Notes: generated by a model not told the origin, from the letters alone. DNA of 64,000 nt from Nodularia spumigena CCY9414 (GCF_000340565.2 NZ_CP007203.1:373870-437869); one strand, 5' to 3'; positions 9,339 to 18,574 are shown, counted from the stretch's first letter. Translations and numbers: made by a program.

Positions 9339-10184
9339 TTAATATTCCGACAATAACCAAAGAACTAACCCAGTTCCCAATACACAAATAATTCCCGCCG
9401 CCCCAGCTAGGGGTTTTTTGTTTTTACCAGTCAACCATTCCGCAGTTTTACCAGTATAAATAACAAGTTCTGCTGTATCTACAGTAGCGATCGCCCAGAC
9501 TAAGCCAGCGTGCAATCCCCAAGCTATACCCAAACTACCACCATCAGCAATCCTCGCCAACACCAACATCATTCCCATCAGCCACAATCCAGGGATTTGG
9601 GGTTTAGTTTCCCGTTGCTCCCAGACTAAATGCAGCAGGGCAAAAATTAAGCTAGAAATTGCAGCAGCTAACCATACTGGATAATCACGCTCTAATTCAG
9701 TTAACAAGAAACCACGAAAAACTAACTCTTCTATACCCCCAACTAACAGCGCTACCAATAAAATAGTTGGCAAGATGGATGGTATCAATTTGATATTTGA
9801 TTTTTCCAAATAACACCAGCCTAGCAAGAATTGGCAGGTAAACATCATTGCTAGGCTGAAAACTCCTAAACCAAAACCAAGCGTTAAGGAACCCAGCAGG
9901 GAAACATTACCCACAAAGCCATAATCTGAGAAAGATTTATGGGATAGCCAAATTATTCCCCAGAGAACCAGGGGCGCTAATAGATAAAGTGGGACTAATA
10001 AAGGTAATTTTTGTTCTGGCTGTAAAGGTTTGGTCGGTTGCCAATTCAGTGTAATTGCTATTACTGCTGCTATTGGTAACCAGCATCCTATCCAGCTAAT
10101 AAAAAATGTCATCACTACAACAGGTACTGATGCATTTTCTATAAATTCTCGTAAGGTATTGACTATGTTTATCAAAATAGACAC
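9339..10184 (-). CDS. CPBP-family intramembrane protease (CAAX/Abi type)
   Basis: 281-residue polytopic membrane protein of the CPBP/Rce1-like family. The three catalytic motifs are visible: EELVFRG with E152, E153 and R157; FALLH with H185; and a final His at GLHAGLVW (H225). About eight hydrophobic helices. Family members process lipidated peptides or act in stress and bacteriocin immunity, and many cyanobacterial copies have no known substrate. It stands alone between ctaB (convergent) and the cyAbrB regulator. No role can be deduced from the neighbours. Confidence 0.88.
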   Translation of the reverse strand: MSILINIVNTLREFIENASVPVVVMTFFISWIGCWLPIAAVIAITLNWQPTKPLQPEQKLPLLVPLYLLAPLVLWGIIWLSHKSFSDYGFVGNVSLLGSLTLGFGLGVFSLAMMFTCQFLLGWCYLEKSNIKLIPSILPTILLVALLVGGIEELVFRGFLLTELERDYPVWLAAAISSLIFALLHLVWEQRETKPQIPGLWLMGMMLVLARIADGGSLGIAWGLHAGLVWAIATVDTAELVIYTGKTAEWLTGKNKKPLAGAAGIICVLGTGLVLWLLSEY

Positions 10185-10358
10185 AAAAAAACACGATAGA
10201 CTGCTTGCTTATTAATCAAGACTCTACTAAAATCCGTGACTTCTGCAAGGGGTCTAATCGTATTTTTATCATCTTACAAAATTTCAGCCAAGAGAATTAG
10301 CCGTTAGCTGTAGTGCTAGCAATGAATTATCAAGCCTTCACCATCAGCAAACTTACTC

Positions 10359-10799
10359 TTACTCATCCACATCTTCATCTGATTCTTCAGAGTCGATATC
10401 TTCAGAGGTGGCTTTTTTGTCGGTTTCACCAAGTTGAATCAAGTGAATATGCTTATATCCCAGTCTAATTTCAAACTCATCACCAGGCTTTAAGTTCATT
10501 GCCTTAGTGTAGGTAGCACCAATCACAATTTGACCGTTTTGGTGAACACTGACTCGATATGTCGGTTCACGTCCACGACCATCTTTAGGTGCTTCTGGAC
10601 TAAGGGGAATACCTCTAGCCGATAGCAAAGCATCATAAAAATCTGTGAGATTAACGCGGACTTGATTATTCTTAGTAACGGTGTAGTAGCCGCACTGCTT
10701 GGCTCTTTCTCGGCGTGGTAAATTAGAAAGTTCTTTTACCTTAGCAAGCAATGCTTTTCCAGTTAATGGTGCGGTTGCAGTTTCAGTCATTACGCTCAA
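10359..10799 (-). CDS. cyanobacterial AbrB-like transcriptional regulator (cyAbrB)
   Basis: 146-residue DNA-binding protein of the cyAbrB family (CalA/CalB group), conserved across cyanobacteria as global regulators of carbon/nitrogen metabolism, hydrogenase and stress genes. The N-terminal part (LTGKALLAKVKELS, CGYYTVT) and the DGRGREPTYRVSVH block are family signatures. The AbrB-type swapped-hairpin domain lies in the C-terminal half (QIVIGATYTKAM, LKPGDEFEIRLGYKHIHLIQL). A highly acidic tail (residues 125-146) follows. I cannot tell CalA from CalB by sequence alone. Confidence 0.92.
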   Translation of the reverse strand: MSVMTETATAPLTGKALLAKVKELSNLPRRERAKQCGYYTVTKNNQVRVNLTDFYDALLSARGIPLSPEAPKDGRGREPTYRVSVHQNGQIVIGATYTKAMNLKPGDEFEIRLGYKHIHLIQLGETDKKATSEDIDSEESDEDVDE

Positions 10800-12184
10800 A
10801 TTTTCCTTACTCTCTCCAAACTGATAAACGAAGTTGTCTCATGCCAGTATTTGACTACTCATGACCCTAGGGTGGGGGATAAATTCCTGTTTATAGGTTC
10901 AGCTATCAGCGCCTATATTATGGTCATCCACAACTAATTAGAGGTCATGGTGGCCACCAACATTAATTTAGGTGATTTTACGGCACTTTTAACCATTAAT
11001 CGCCATCGAAAATCAATTGATTTCCTCTTTTGGCGCTACTGTAGCGGTGTAAATTTCAGCCACCTTCACAATAGGTTTGAGTTCTACTACAAATAAGTCG
11101 TAGACCCAATAAATTGCAGGTTTTCAACTTTCAGTGCTGGCCTTTATTGCCCTTGAGTTGTTAGGTTTTCCCAAGTCTGACTCTCCAGCCCAGGACAGCA
11201 TAGTATTTGAATAGGCACTTACGGACATACACCTTTGTCCTGCCTGTAGAGACGTGAATTTTCTTGTCTCTACATTACGAATTAACAAAGCAGGATTAAC
11301 CATGCTTATCCAGCTATTGGTACTGGATTTGTTACTTCCTAATTTTATATTAAATACTAGCATGAACTAATAATAGCAAAATAATTGTTTAGTTTTGAAT
11401 TTAAGTTGCTGATAGACTTTAATCTAAATATCTAACCTTGGAGAGGCAAAAAGCGGCGAGGATTTTCCTCATGCTTTATTGCTCTAGTGAGTATTGCAGC
11501 ATAGCTTTTATAAAAATTTATCTAAATTTAGACCAGCAGTTTTGACAAATGAGTTAAATCCCAGATTTTCTTGATTTCGTACAAACGAAACCAACAGAGG
11601 ATTGTCCTGCTGCTTTATGCTCACCAGACAAAAAGCGGACAGCCATTATATACGTCTGTCTTTGGGAAGAATAAATTTTCCCTTATTTACCAAATGCTTG
11701 ATTGTCACCAGATGTTTATCAACAGGTTTAGCACTTCCATCTCCACAAAAAACTCCCCTTTTCGACTAGATCAAGGATTTTTCTCAGCAATGGCTCTCAT
11801 TGCTCTTAGCACCAAGATATATTGAGAAACATTACTGCATTTAGTTAGGATATCTTTACTATGGAGGAGATGAACGTCGGTCTTTCTCCTGATCAACTCA
11901 CTTGCGGTTGTACTGCCAAACAAGTCAGTTAAACGCTAGAGCCACCATTACCTGATTTGAGTTTGGTTTTGGAGCTTGACAATAATATCACTTCTAGCAC
12001 TTGGTGCAAATTAAATTTTAATGGTTATCCTTAAACTAGAATCAGTTACGCTTTGATTATCAGCCTATTAAAACTTGGCTGGGAATGCAGGGCAACAAGA
12101 GTATATCTCAATTTGTGCAACCAGCAGCCTTTACTCAAGATTTCTGAGGCTGGTGATGTAATTTTAAGATTTTGGTTAGTGATA
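10800..12184. other. 1.4-kb region without a convincing gene
   Basis: Short open frames exist on both strands, but none has a family signature, a good ribosome site or coding-like composition. A hairpin TGTAGAGAC / GTCTCTACA spans 11245-11274, a motif that recurs in Nostocales spacers. Near 11445-11480 and 11595-11640 there are two related but scrambled segments sharing GAGGATT, GCTTTATGCTC-like and AAAAAGCGG blocks. A 23-codon frame starting ATGGAGGAG lies at 11861-11932. The region should include the cyAbrB and sdhB promoters and may hide an RNA gene. Confidence 0.5.
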
Positions 12185-13192
12185 ATGGAAGTTTTATTTA
12201 AGATCATTCGGCAGCAACAAAATTCTTCTCCTGTTGTACAAACTTACCTTTTAGAGGTAGATTCTGGCAATACAATCCTGGATTGCCTCAATCAAATTAA
12301 GTGGGAACAGGATGGAACACTCGCTTTTCGCAAAAATTGTCGCAACACCATTTGTGGTAGTTGTGCTATGCGAATCAATGGGCGTTCAGCTTTGGCTTGT
12401 AAGGAAAATGTGGGCAGTGAACTGGCTAGATTGCCTCAAGTTCCTGCTTTGGAGAATAACGCCAACACTATTCGGGAAATTACAGTAGCTCCTCTGGGTA
12501 ATATGCCCGTGATTAAGGATTTGGTTGTGGAGATGAGTAGTTTCTGGAATCATCTAGATGCAGTAGCTCCTTATGTAAGTACAGCAGCGCGACAAGTTCC
12601 AGAAAGGGAATTCTTACAAACACCTCTGGAGCGATCGCGTCTTGATCAGACTGGCAATTGTATCATGTGTGGTGCTTGCTACTCTGAATGTAATGCTCGT
12701 GAAGTTAATCCAGATTTTGTGGGACCTCATGCTTTGGCTAAAGCTTTTCGCATGGTCGCCGACTCTCGTGATAGTGAAACCGAAAATCGCTTAGAAACTT
12801 ATAACGAAGGAACTAAAGGAGTTTGGGGTTGTACTCGTTGTTTTTACTGTGATTCAGTTTGTCCAATGGAAGTAGCACCATTAGAGCAAATCACGAAAAT
12901 TAAACAGGAAATTCTCCAACGCAAAGAAGCCAAAGACAGTCGTTCAATTCGCCACCGCAAAGTATTAGTCGATTTAGTGAAAGAAGGTGGTTGGATCGAT
13001 GAACGTCAATTTGGTATCCAAGTTGTTGGTAACTACTTTAAAGACCTCAAAGGATTACTCAGTCTTGCACCTCTGGGTTTGCGGATGATTGTTCGGGGGA
13101 AATTCCCGCTTTCCTTTGAACCGTCCCAAGGTACTCAACAAGTGCGATCGCTCATCGAATCTGTGCAGCAAGAAGTGGGGAATAGGGAATAG
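12185..13192 (+). CDS. sdhB: succinate dehydrogenase/fumarate reductase iron-sulfur subunit
   Basis: 335-residue electron-transfer subunit of succinate dehydrogenase (complex II), which passes electrons from the flavoprotein to quinone in the thylakoid or plasma membrane. N-terminal [2Fe-2S] ferredoxin fold with CRNTICGSCAMR and a further Cys in SALAC. C-terminal domain with CIMCGACYSEC and CTRCFYCDSVCP for the [4Fe-4S] and [3Fe-4S] clusters. ATG at 12185 is chosen because MEVLFKI matches the family; the open frame reaches back to 12053 but encodes nothing conserved. No sdhA or membrane anchor gene is adjacent, as is usual in cyanobacteria. Confidence 0.92.
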   Translation: MEVLFKIIRQQQNSSPVVQTYLLEVDSGNTILDCLNQIKWEQDGTLAFRKNCRNTICGSCAMRINGRSALACKENVGSELARLPQVPALENNANTIREITVAPLGNMPVIKDLVVEMSSFWNHLDAVAPYVSTAARQVPEREFLQTPLERSRLDQTGNCIMCGACYSECNAREVNPDFVGPHALAKAFRMVADSRDSETENRLETYNEGTKGVWGCTRCFYCDSVCPMEVAPLEQITKIKQEILQRKEAKDSRSIRHRKVLVDLVKEGGWIDERQFGIQVVGNYFKDLKGLLSLAPLGLRMIVRGKFPLSFEPSQGTQQVRSLIESVQQEVGNRE

Positions 13193-13531
13193 GGAGTGGG
13201 GAGTGGGGAGCAAGTCCTAATTTGACAATTTCATAGACAAAACTATACTTATATTGACAAAAATCAATATATATTTTAGGAAAAAATCAACTACTTGATA
13301 TATAATACGGTGATATCAAGTATTGAATTGAGACTATTGCCGACGCGAAAACCAAGCAATGATGGTGGTAGTCTTTTTCAGAAACTTAATTGGAACACAA
13401 TCGCGTCTGGCTAAGGCGTGAAAGTCTACTGAGGGATAACTGCTCCCATGCTCCCGTTGAAGTAGAAAGTAAAGTCTAGTTTTGTTTAGGTTTTATATAG
13501 CAGAAGAAATAAGAGTAATAGCCTCAAAGGT
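13193..13531. other. intergenic region with two palindromes downstream of sdhB
   Basis: No gene seen. Contains GGGAGTGG-type direct repeats (about 13185-13210) and two perfect inverted repeats: TATATTGA/TCAATATA at 13250-13271 and TACTTGATAT/ATATCAAGTA at 13292-13322. Neither has a T-run, so they are better described as palindromes of unknown role than as terminators. Confidence 0.6.
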
Positions 13532-14077
13532 CTAACGGGGATCTTGAGCTATATTTAACCTTTCTCCCGATTGTTCATAAACTAAAACATCCCATTGCCC
13601 ATTGTTACTATACTCAAAAGCAATCCTCCGACCGTCAGCGCTAATACTGGGGTTGCGGACTTCGGCTTGCAAGTTATTAGTTAAATTTCTTGATTGTCTG
13701 GTTTCTCGGTCATAGAGAAAAATAGTAGATCGCCCCTGACGACTAGCCGCAAAAACAATGTAGCGACCATTTTCAGCCACGCTAGGGTCAGAGGCGATGG
13801 TATCTAAAGCATTTAAACCGGGTAAATCTACCAAACTGCGAGTCAGTGTATCAAACATATATACATCTTGACTACCCCGGCGATCGCTTGTAAAAACAAT
13901 ATATCTTCCAGAAATTTGGGGATTTAGTTCCGAAGCCCGACTATTAAGACTCCGACCACCAGGATCAAAAGGATAATTCGCCAGGCGAGGATAACCAACA
14001 CAGCCACCCAATAAACCCAAGCCAGCAACAAATACAGGTATAAAAATAATTTTATTAGTCATTTGGTCATTGGTCAT
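13532..14077 (-). CDS. TolB-like beta-propeller lipoprotein
   Basis: 181 residues with a lipoprotein signal peptide (hydrophobic stretch IIFIPVFVAGLG and lipobox LLGGC). The mature part has WD40-like/PD40 TolB repeats: RYIVFTSDRRGSQDVYMFD, RYIVFAASRQGRSTIFLYD and RIAFEYSNNGQWDVLVYE. That is about three to four blades, too few for a closed propeller on its own. The first codons (MTNDQMTN) are encoded by a 7-bp repeat array, and a second in-frame ATG at 14062 may be the true start. It is a paralogue of the gene at 14323-14874. It may act in the periplasm or on the outer membrane, but no Tol-Pal genes are nearby. Confidence 0.8.
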   Translation of the reverse strand: MTNDQMTNKIIFIPVFVAGLGLLGGCVGYPRLANYPFDPGGRSLNSRASELNPQISGRYIVFTSDRRGSQDVYMFDTLTRSLVDLPGLNALDTIASDPSVAENGRYIVFAASRQGRSTIFLYDRETRQSRNLTNNLQAEVRNPSISADGRRIAFEYSNNGQWDVLVYEQSGERLNIAQDPR

Positions 14078-14110
14078 TAGTCATTAGTCATTAGTCAATG
14101 GTCATTAGTC
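14060..14110. repeat. heptamer repeat array TCATTAG/TCATTGG
   Basis: About seven imperfect 7-bp units spanning the start codon of the TolB-like gene 13532-14077. The same heptamer family occurs before hmpE (31631-31658). Confidence 0.85.
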
Positions 14111-14322
14111 AAACAACTCATAACCAATAGTTCCAAAAAGCATAGACAAATATCTCATGCCATTTGTTTGCCGGGAATAACCCCGAATTTCTCGTACTAC
14201 AACGCCCCCTATCCCTCGACTAAACGCTGTCAGGACTACTTTACGTCAAATATTCAAACTACCATTGACATCAGCGTGAAGAAGTAATTAACCACAGATG
14301 AACACAGATAAACACAGATAAA

Positions 14323-14874
14323 TTAGTTGACACTCGCACCATTGGGAATATCTAACTCAATATTCGGTCCCCGGTCTAAAACTTCAATATCCCACTGACC
14401 ACGGCTAGCGGTTTCAAACACAACAAAACGTCCATCTGGGCTAATTCCGGGGTTTCTGACCCAGCCGCGATAAGTGGGAGTAATAATTTCTGATTTTTGC
14501 GTAGCGCGATCGTAAAGTGCCACCACAGGTCTACCTTGGTCGCTGGTCAGATAAGCAATGTAACGCCCGTTGTAACTCAAACTTGGACTTTCGGCAATTG
14601 TCTGCCGTCTATTTAAGCCTGGTATGGCAACCAACCGTTGTTCTGTCAAATCATATACCAACAGTTGGTGACTACCATTGCGATTAGATATAAACGCTAA
14701 AAAGCGCCCATTTCCACTTAACGCTGGTTGCTCTTCAGTGTAGCGACTGTTAAGAGAAGTAGACCCTATGGGTATTTCGTTAGAACCGCAAGATAATAAT
14801 AAACTAGCAAAGCTAAAAACCAGGCTCCAATGAATTGGTCTTTGGAGCCAACATCTAGGCGTAAGTCTTTTCAC
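14323..14874 (-). CDS. TolB-like beta-propeller lipoprotein, paralogue
   Basis: 183 residues, same architecture as the preceding gene. Signal peptide with lipobox LLLSC, then PD40-type repeats: RFLAFISNRNGSHQLLVYD, RYIAYLTSDQGRPVVALYD and RFVVFETASRGQWDIEVLD. The two proteins share the order of repeats and the conserved SLNSRY/LNSRAS entry segment, so they arose by tandem duplication. They are separated by 245 bases containing a repeat of the ACACAGATAAAC type. Likely exported and lipid-anchored. Partner unknown. Confidence 0.8.
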   Translation of the reverse strand: MKRLTPRCWLQRPIHWSLVFSFASLLLSCGSNEIPIGSTSLNSRYTEEQPALSGNGRFLAFISNRNGSHQLLVYDLTEQRLVAIPGLNRRQTIAESPSLSYNGRYIAYLTSDQGRPVVALYDRATQKSEIITPTYRGWVRNPGISPDGRFVVFETASRGQWDIEVLDRGPNIELDIPNGASVN

Positions 14875-14921
14875 CGCAATTATTTTCCATCGCCTCCAGA
14901 CCTAGTTATCACCCAAAAGTC

Positions 14922-15830
14922 TTAAATAATACCATCATCAAAATCAGTCGAATTATTTGGCTCCTGATTGGGTTTTTCAATCGGGTTAAAGGGTACGTAT
15001 TCAGTTGGTATGGCATCATCATCCTCACGCAGTCTGCGCGAACTTGAGTCAGCAGGCGGGCGGCGCTTTCTGGGTCTGGGCGGGATATCCTGGTCTGGAG
15101 TATCTGGGCGTGGTGGTCTATTAGTGCTACGACGAGAAGATTTTCTCACTTCTGGTTCTGGATTTTCCCAATCATCAACTGGTCTACTAGAACCACTCCA
15201 ATCCTCTTGTTCAAAACTCTCAGGATTGCGGCTCACAGGACGGCTAGAACTAGGACGACGGCTTTTTGCTCCTTTTTCTGGTCTTTCCCTACTACTGCGG
15301 CGTTCTGGAGGACGTGGGGGTTGTTCCTCATAGTAGTCATCACGAGGAGAACGAGTATCCCTACTACCCCGAATCCGAGGACGTACAGGTGGTTCTTCTT
15401 CTTCATAAGGCAGTGGTTCAAAATCATCCTCCACCTCAGCCTCATATCCCCTGCGATTGTACGAATAGTTTCTGCTGACTTCTCGCTCGTCATCCACAAT
15501 GGGAGTGTTACGTTTAGCTTGTTGAGTCGCTATACCTCGTAAACGAATACTTTCCACCGCAAAAAACACAGCTGAACCCACTAAAAGCAGCTGATTAAAC
15601 TGCAAAATTGGGTCTAAACGCCATCCTTGGAAAATGAGAATGAAGCCGCAGAGTAAGCCCACAGCTGCAAAAAAGATATCTTGATCTCGTGACAGTTCTG
15701 GACGCACAGTGCGGAGAAAATACAGTGCTGCCCCAGACACAGCCAGGAAAATTCCTAGAATACTGGCTGAGTTCGTCCCAAAATTGACTTGAGCCAGAAC
15801 GGTGGCTGAGTTCAGCCCAAAATTTACCAT
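14922..15830 (-). CDS. ycf66: Ycf66 family protein
   Basis: 302 residues. The N-terminal part is the Ycf66 domain: two or three transmembrane helices with LGIFLAVSGAALYFLRTVRP, IFFAAVGLLCGFILIFQGWR and the LDPILQFNQLLLVG block. The C-terminal two thirds (from about residue 110) are hydrophilic and low-complexity, rich in Arg, Ser, Pro, Glu and Asp, and probably disordered. Ycf66 occurs in cyanobacteria and some plastids; its function is unknown. The first 26 residues contain a direct duplication (VNFGLNSATVL and VNFGTNSASIL). psbX lies about 290 bases upstream on the same strand. Confidence 0.92.
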   Translation of the reverse strand: MVNFGLNSATVLAQVNFGTNSASILGIFLAVSGAALYFLRTVRPELSRDQDIFFAAVGLLCGFILIFQGWRLDPILQFNQLLLVGSAVFFAVESIRLRGIATQQAKRNTPIVDDEREVSRNYSYNRRGYEAEVEDDFEPLPYEEEEPPVRPRIRGSRDTRSPRDDYYEEQPPRPPERRSSRERPEKGAKSRRPSSSRPVSRNPESFEQEDWSGSSRPVDDWENPEPEVRKSSRRSTNRPPRPDTPDQDIPPRPRKRRPPADSSSRRLREDDDAIPTEYVPFNPIEKPNQEPNNSTDFDDGII

Positions 15831-16097
15831 TGTTCTTTTCCAAATATCAAATCTATGTTAGCGAGTCACAATTAAAATCACTACTCTAGTCAGGCACAAT
15901 ATTCACAATAGATTTAAGCTTCAAAGCCTTTGGCAAAGAGAGCTTCTCAAGCTATTTACCGCCAGCAAAAAAGCCGATGTCTGTCAACTAAGTATACCTT
16001 GTCCTCAGTGGGAGGACTTTCTGCATTTAGTGCAATTAGCTAAACTGCTTTAAATGAGTTTTAACTAAAATAGCTGACAGACAATCGGTGATAAATG

Positions 16098-16114
16098 AGA
16101 GTCCAAGGGACTCT
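16098..16114 (-). terminator. hairpin after psbX
   Basis: AGAGTCC and GGACTCT pair around a 3-base loop 8 bases beyond the psbX stop. Only a weak T-rich stretch follows on the minus strand, so this is a possible terminator or mRNA-stabilising hairpin. Confidence 0.45.
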
Positions 16115-16122
16115 GAAAAGGA

Positions 16123-16242
16123 TTATGAACGCTGGATTTTATCTTTTTGGCTAATGAAAATCAGCCCAACTGTAGCGGGGACGACTACAATCAAACCACC
16201 CCAGAGTAGACTCCAAAGAAAATTTGCTAATGAAGGGGTCAT
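16123..16242 (-). CDS. psbX: photosystem II protein X
   Basis: 39-residue single-helix subunit of photosystem II. The sequence starts [16 protein letters not shown] and ends [14 protein letters not shown], matching PsbX end to end. One transmembrane helix covers about residues 8-31. PsbX lies at the periphery of the PSII core near cytochrome b559 and affects plastoquinone exchange. The gene is too short for ordinary ORF thresholds. A ribosome-site-like AAGG lies about 9 bases before the ATG. It is upstream of ycf66 on the same strand and divergent from the YggT gene. Confidence 0.95.
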   Translation of the reverse strand: MTPSLANFLWSLLWGGLIVVVPATVGLIFISQKDKIQRS

Positions 16243-16429
16243 ATTTCTAAACCTTTTTTTACACACTTCATCATAATTCTAATATGCTGTCTCGCAAAAA
16301 AAGTGCTGAGTGAAAAAAGGTGTCCTTGGTTCAATTAGTTAGAATTAAAGAAAGAATACTTAACAACGCTGCCAATTTGCTGGCGATCGCCTAAATTCTT
16401 TCTAAGTTCATAAATAGTAGCTCAAACCG

Positions 16430-16723
16430 ATGACTGGTGTTAACCTGACTGTCTGGATTCTCGGCCCTGTGTTGGGACTGATGATATTTTTGTTTATTTT
16501 CCGCATCATTCTGACTTGGTATCCACAAGTAGACATGAATCGTTTGCCCTTTAACCTCATAGCTTGGCCGACTGAACCCTTTTTAGTGCCAATGCGAAAG
16601 CTAGTACAACCGATAGGAGGGGTAGATATTACCCCCATTATTTGGGTGGGCATTTTCAGCCTAATCAGAGAAATTCTTCTCGGTCAGCAAGGACTAATCA
16701 CCATGATGACTCGTTTGAATTAG
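16430..16723 (+). CDS. YggT/Ycf19 family membrane protein
   Basis: 97 residues with two hydrophobic segments (about 8-28 and 66-82) separated by the family signature LTWYPQVDMNRLPFN and WPTEPFLVPMRKLVQPIGG. YggT/Ycf19 proteins are small membrane proteins of cyanobacteria, plastids and many bacteria. In plastids a relative is linked to nucleoid distribution and cytochrome b6 assembly, and bacterial members have been linked to division or osmotic stress. Function here unknown. Divergent from psbX across a 187-base spacer, convergent with accC. Confidence 0.92.
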   Translation: MTGVNLTVWILGPVLGLMIFLFIFRIILTWYPQVDMNRLPFNLIAWPTEPFLVPMRKLVQPIGGVDITPIIWVGIFSLIREILLGQQGLITMMTRLN

Positions 16724-16779
16724 AGAGATGGAAGAGGCAGGGGGGTGCAGGGTGCAGGGGAGAAGAGGTGGGCTTATAT

Positions 16780-16833
16780 CCCACACTTCCCACACTTCCC
16801 ACACTCCCCACACTTCCCACACTCCCCACACTC
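16780..16833. repeat. 9-bp tandem repeat CCCACACTT/C x6
   Basis: Six tandem units of CCCACACTT or CCCACACTC between the convergent ends of the YggT gene and accC, preceded by a GGTGCAGG direct repeat. Unit length differs from the 7-bp arrays elsewhere in the window. Confidence 0.9.
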
Positions 16834-16841
16834 CCCACTCC

Positions 16842-18185
16842 CTAAAGCTTCATTTCCTGCACAAAATTGGTGTAGACATTACCTTGCAAAAATTGGGAGT
16901 TTTCCATAATCTTTTGGTGAAATCCAATAGTAGTAGGAAGTCCGGTAATGGCACACTCTCGTAGTGCGCGTTTCATGCGGTTAATTGCAGTGGCGCGGTC
17001 TGGACCCCAAACGATTAATTTACCAATCAGGGAATCATAATAAGGGGGAATTTGGTAATCGGTGTAAACATGAGAATCAATGCGGACACCAGGGCCACCA
17101 GGGGGAAGATAGCCACTAATTCGTCCCGGTGCGGGGCGAAAATCATGGTCTGGGTCTTCAGCATTAATCCGGCATTCAATAGCATGACCCCGCAAGACTA
17201 CTTGATCCTGGGTAATCTTCAGTCTTTCCCCTTGGGCAATCCGGATTTGTTCGGCAACCAAGTCTATTCCTGTAACCATCTCTGTCACAGGATGCTCAAC
17301 TTGAATCCTGGTGTTCATTTCCATAAAATAGAACTTACCAGACATATCAAGAAGAAACTCCACTGTTCCCGCCCCAGTAAAGTTAATAAACTGAGCAGCT
17401 CTCACAGCAGCTTGTCCCATTTTGTCTCGTAGTTCTGGGTCAAGTGCCGGACTTGGTGCTTCTTCTAGTAACTTTTGATTGCGGCGCTGAATTGAGCAGT
17501 CCCGTTCACCCAAATGGATTACGTTACCGTAATTATCTGCCAAAATTTGAAATTCAATATGGCGGGGACGTTCAATAAATTTTTCTACATAAACGCCAGA
17601 ATTCCCAAAAGCTGCTCCCGCTTCACCTTGGGCTGCTAAGAAAAGTTTGACAAATTCACTTTCAGAACGCACCAAACGCATTCCCCTTCCGCCGCCGCCA
17701 GCTGTGGCTTTAATCATCACCGGATAATCCATATCCTTGGCGATTAACAATCCTTCTTGCTCGGATTCTACCAACCCATCACTACCGGGTACTGTGGGAA
17801 CCAAAGCTTTTTGCATGGTTTCTTTGGCTGTGGATTTATCCCCCATCAGCCGGATAGCTTCGGGTGTGGGGCCAATAAAGGCAATATGATGGTCGGCACA
17901 GATTTCGGCAAATCGGGCATTTTCTGATAAAAATCCATAACCAGGATGAATGGCGCTGGCATTACGTGTCAAAGCAGCAGCAATAATATTGGGAATATTC
18001 AAATAACTTTTACTGCTAGCAGGCTCGCCAATGCAAACCGCTTCATCGGCAAGTTGGACGTGGAGAGCATTCCGGTCAACAGTGGAGTGAACCGCAACGG
18101 TAGCGATGCCCATTTCTTCACAGGCTCGGAGAATACGAAGGGCGATTTCTCCCCGATTGGCAATTAATATTTTGTCAAACTTCAT
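16842..18185 (-). CDS. accC: acetyl-CoA carboxylase, biotin carboxylase subunit
   Basis: 447-residue biotin carboxylase, which uses ATP and bicarbonate to carboxylate biotin on AccB in the first step of fatty acid synthesis. Starts with [19 protein letters not shown]. The ATP-grasp domain has the Gly-rich loop [10 protein letters not shown]. The active-site segments [18 protein letters not shown] and ECRINAEDP are complete. Length is normal for the family. It stands apart from other acc genes, as is usual in cyanobacteria. Downstream it meets the 9-bp tandem repeat array. Confidence 0.97.
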   Translation of the reverse strand: MKFDKILIANRGEIALRILRACEEMGIATVAVHSTVDRNALHVQLADEAVCIGEPASSKSYLNIPNIIAAALTRNASAIHPGYGFLSENARFAEICADHHIAFIGPTPEAIRLMGDKSTAKETMQKALVPTVPGSDGLVESEQEGLLIAKDMDYPVMIKATAGGGGRGMRLVRSESEFVKLFLAAQGEAGAAFGNSGVYVEKFIERPRHIEFQILADNYGNVIHLGERDCSIQRRNQKLLEEAPSPALDPELRDKMGQAAVRAAQFINFTGAGTVEFLLDMSGKFYFMEMNTRIQVEHPVTEMVTGIDLVAEQIRIAQGERLKITQDQVVLRGHAIECRINAEDPDHDFRPAPGRISGYLPPGGPGVRIDSHVYTDYQIPPYYDSLIGKLIVWGPDRATAINRMKRALRECAITGLPTTIGFHQKIMENSQFLQGNVYTNFVQEMKL

Positions 18186-18574
18186 TTTTTAGCTTTGATA
18201 TTAGTACCAGTAGATAGTTATTGTCTCCCATCCCATTTGCCACAATGCTTTCGCTTTATCTCAAATTATCACAGGAGTTTTTTTAGCCTCATCCTGAGCA
18301 GAGTTTAAAGAGGATTTGGCTTCGGTGTCTTGACGGATCTTAACTAGATTAACAATATTGCATCTGCTAGTCTGGAGCCAGTTTGTCGAATTAGGCTTTT
18401 TTGGGCGTGGTTTGCATCTGACTTGTAAAGCCACTAGATTTTTGTCGGTAATATATCCTTATTTCAAGGATTTATTTTCACTTCCACTTAAATTTTTCGT
18501 AATTTTTCCTAAAGCTCAGTATTTTCTCACTATTTTAATTTTTTTGTGCTATAGTTTATTTCTGGACAATCAGC
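18186..18574. other. intergenic region between accC and tRNA-Leu
   Basis: About 390 bases without a convincing gene. It should contain the accC promoter (minus strand) and the tRNA promoter (plus strand). The T-rich stretch 18470-18570 is the most AT-rich part. Confidence 0.5.

Noticed and set aside
11124-11363. 79-codon open frame on the minus strand
   Set aside because: It spans a GTAGAGAC hairpin repeat and has no recognisable domain.
11571-11825. 84-codon open frame on the plus strand in the cyAbrB-sdhB gap
   Set aside because: No ATG with a ribosome site, no family match and atypical composition; it overlaps scrambled repeat-like DNA.
12053-12184. 44-codon N-terminal extension of SdhB
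   Set aside because: It is in frame but not conserved in the family. MEVLFKI at 12185 is the usual start.
14968-15542. Plus-strand frames across ycf66
   Set aside because: They are antisense shadows of the Arg/Ser/Pro-rich low-complexity tail.
16642-16964. Frames encoding Leu-Pro-Thr or His-Thr-Ser repeats
   Set aside because: They are translations of the 9-bp CCCACACTT array and overlap accC and the YggT gene.
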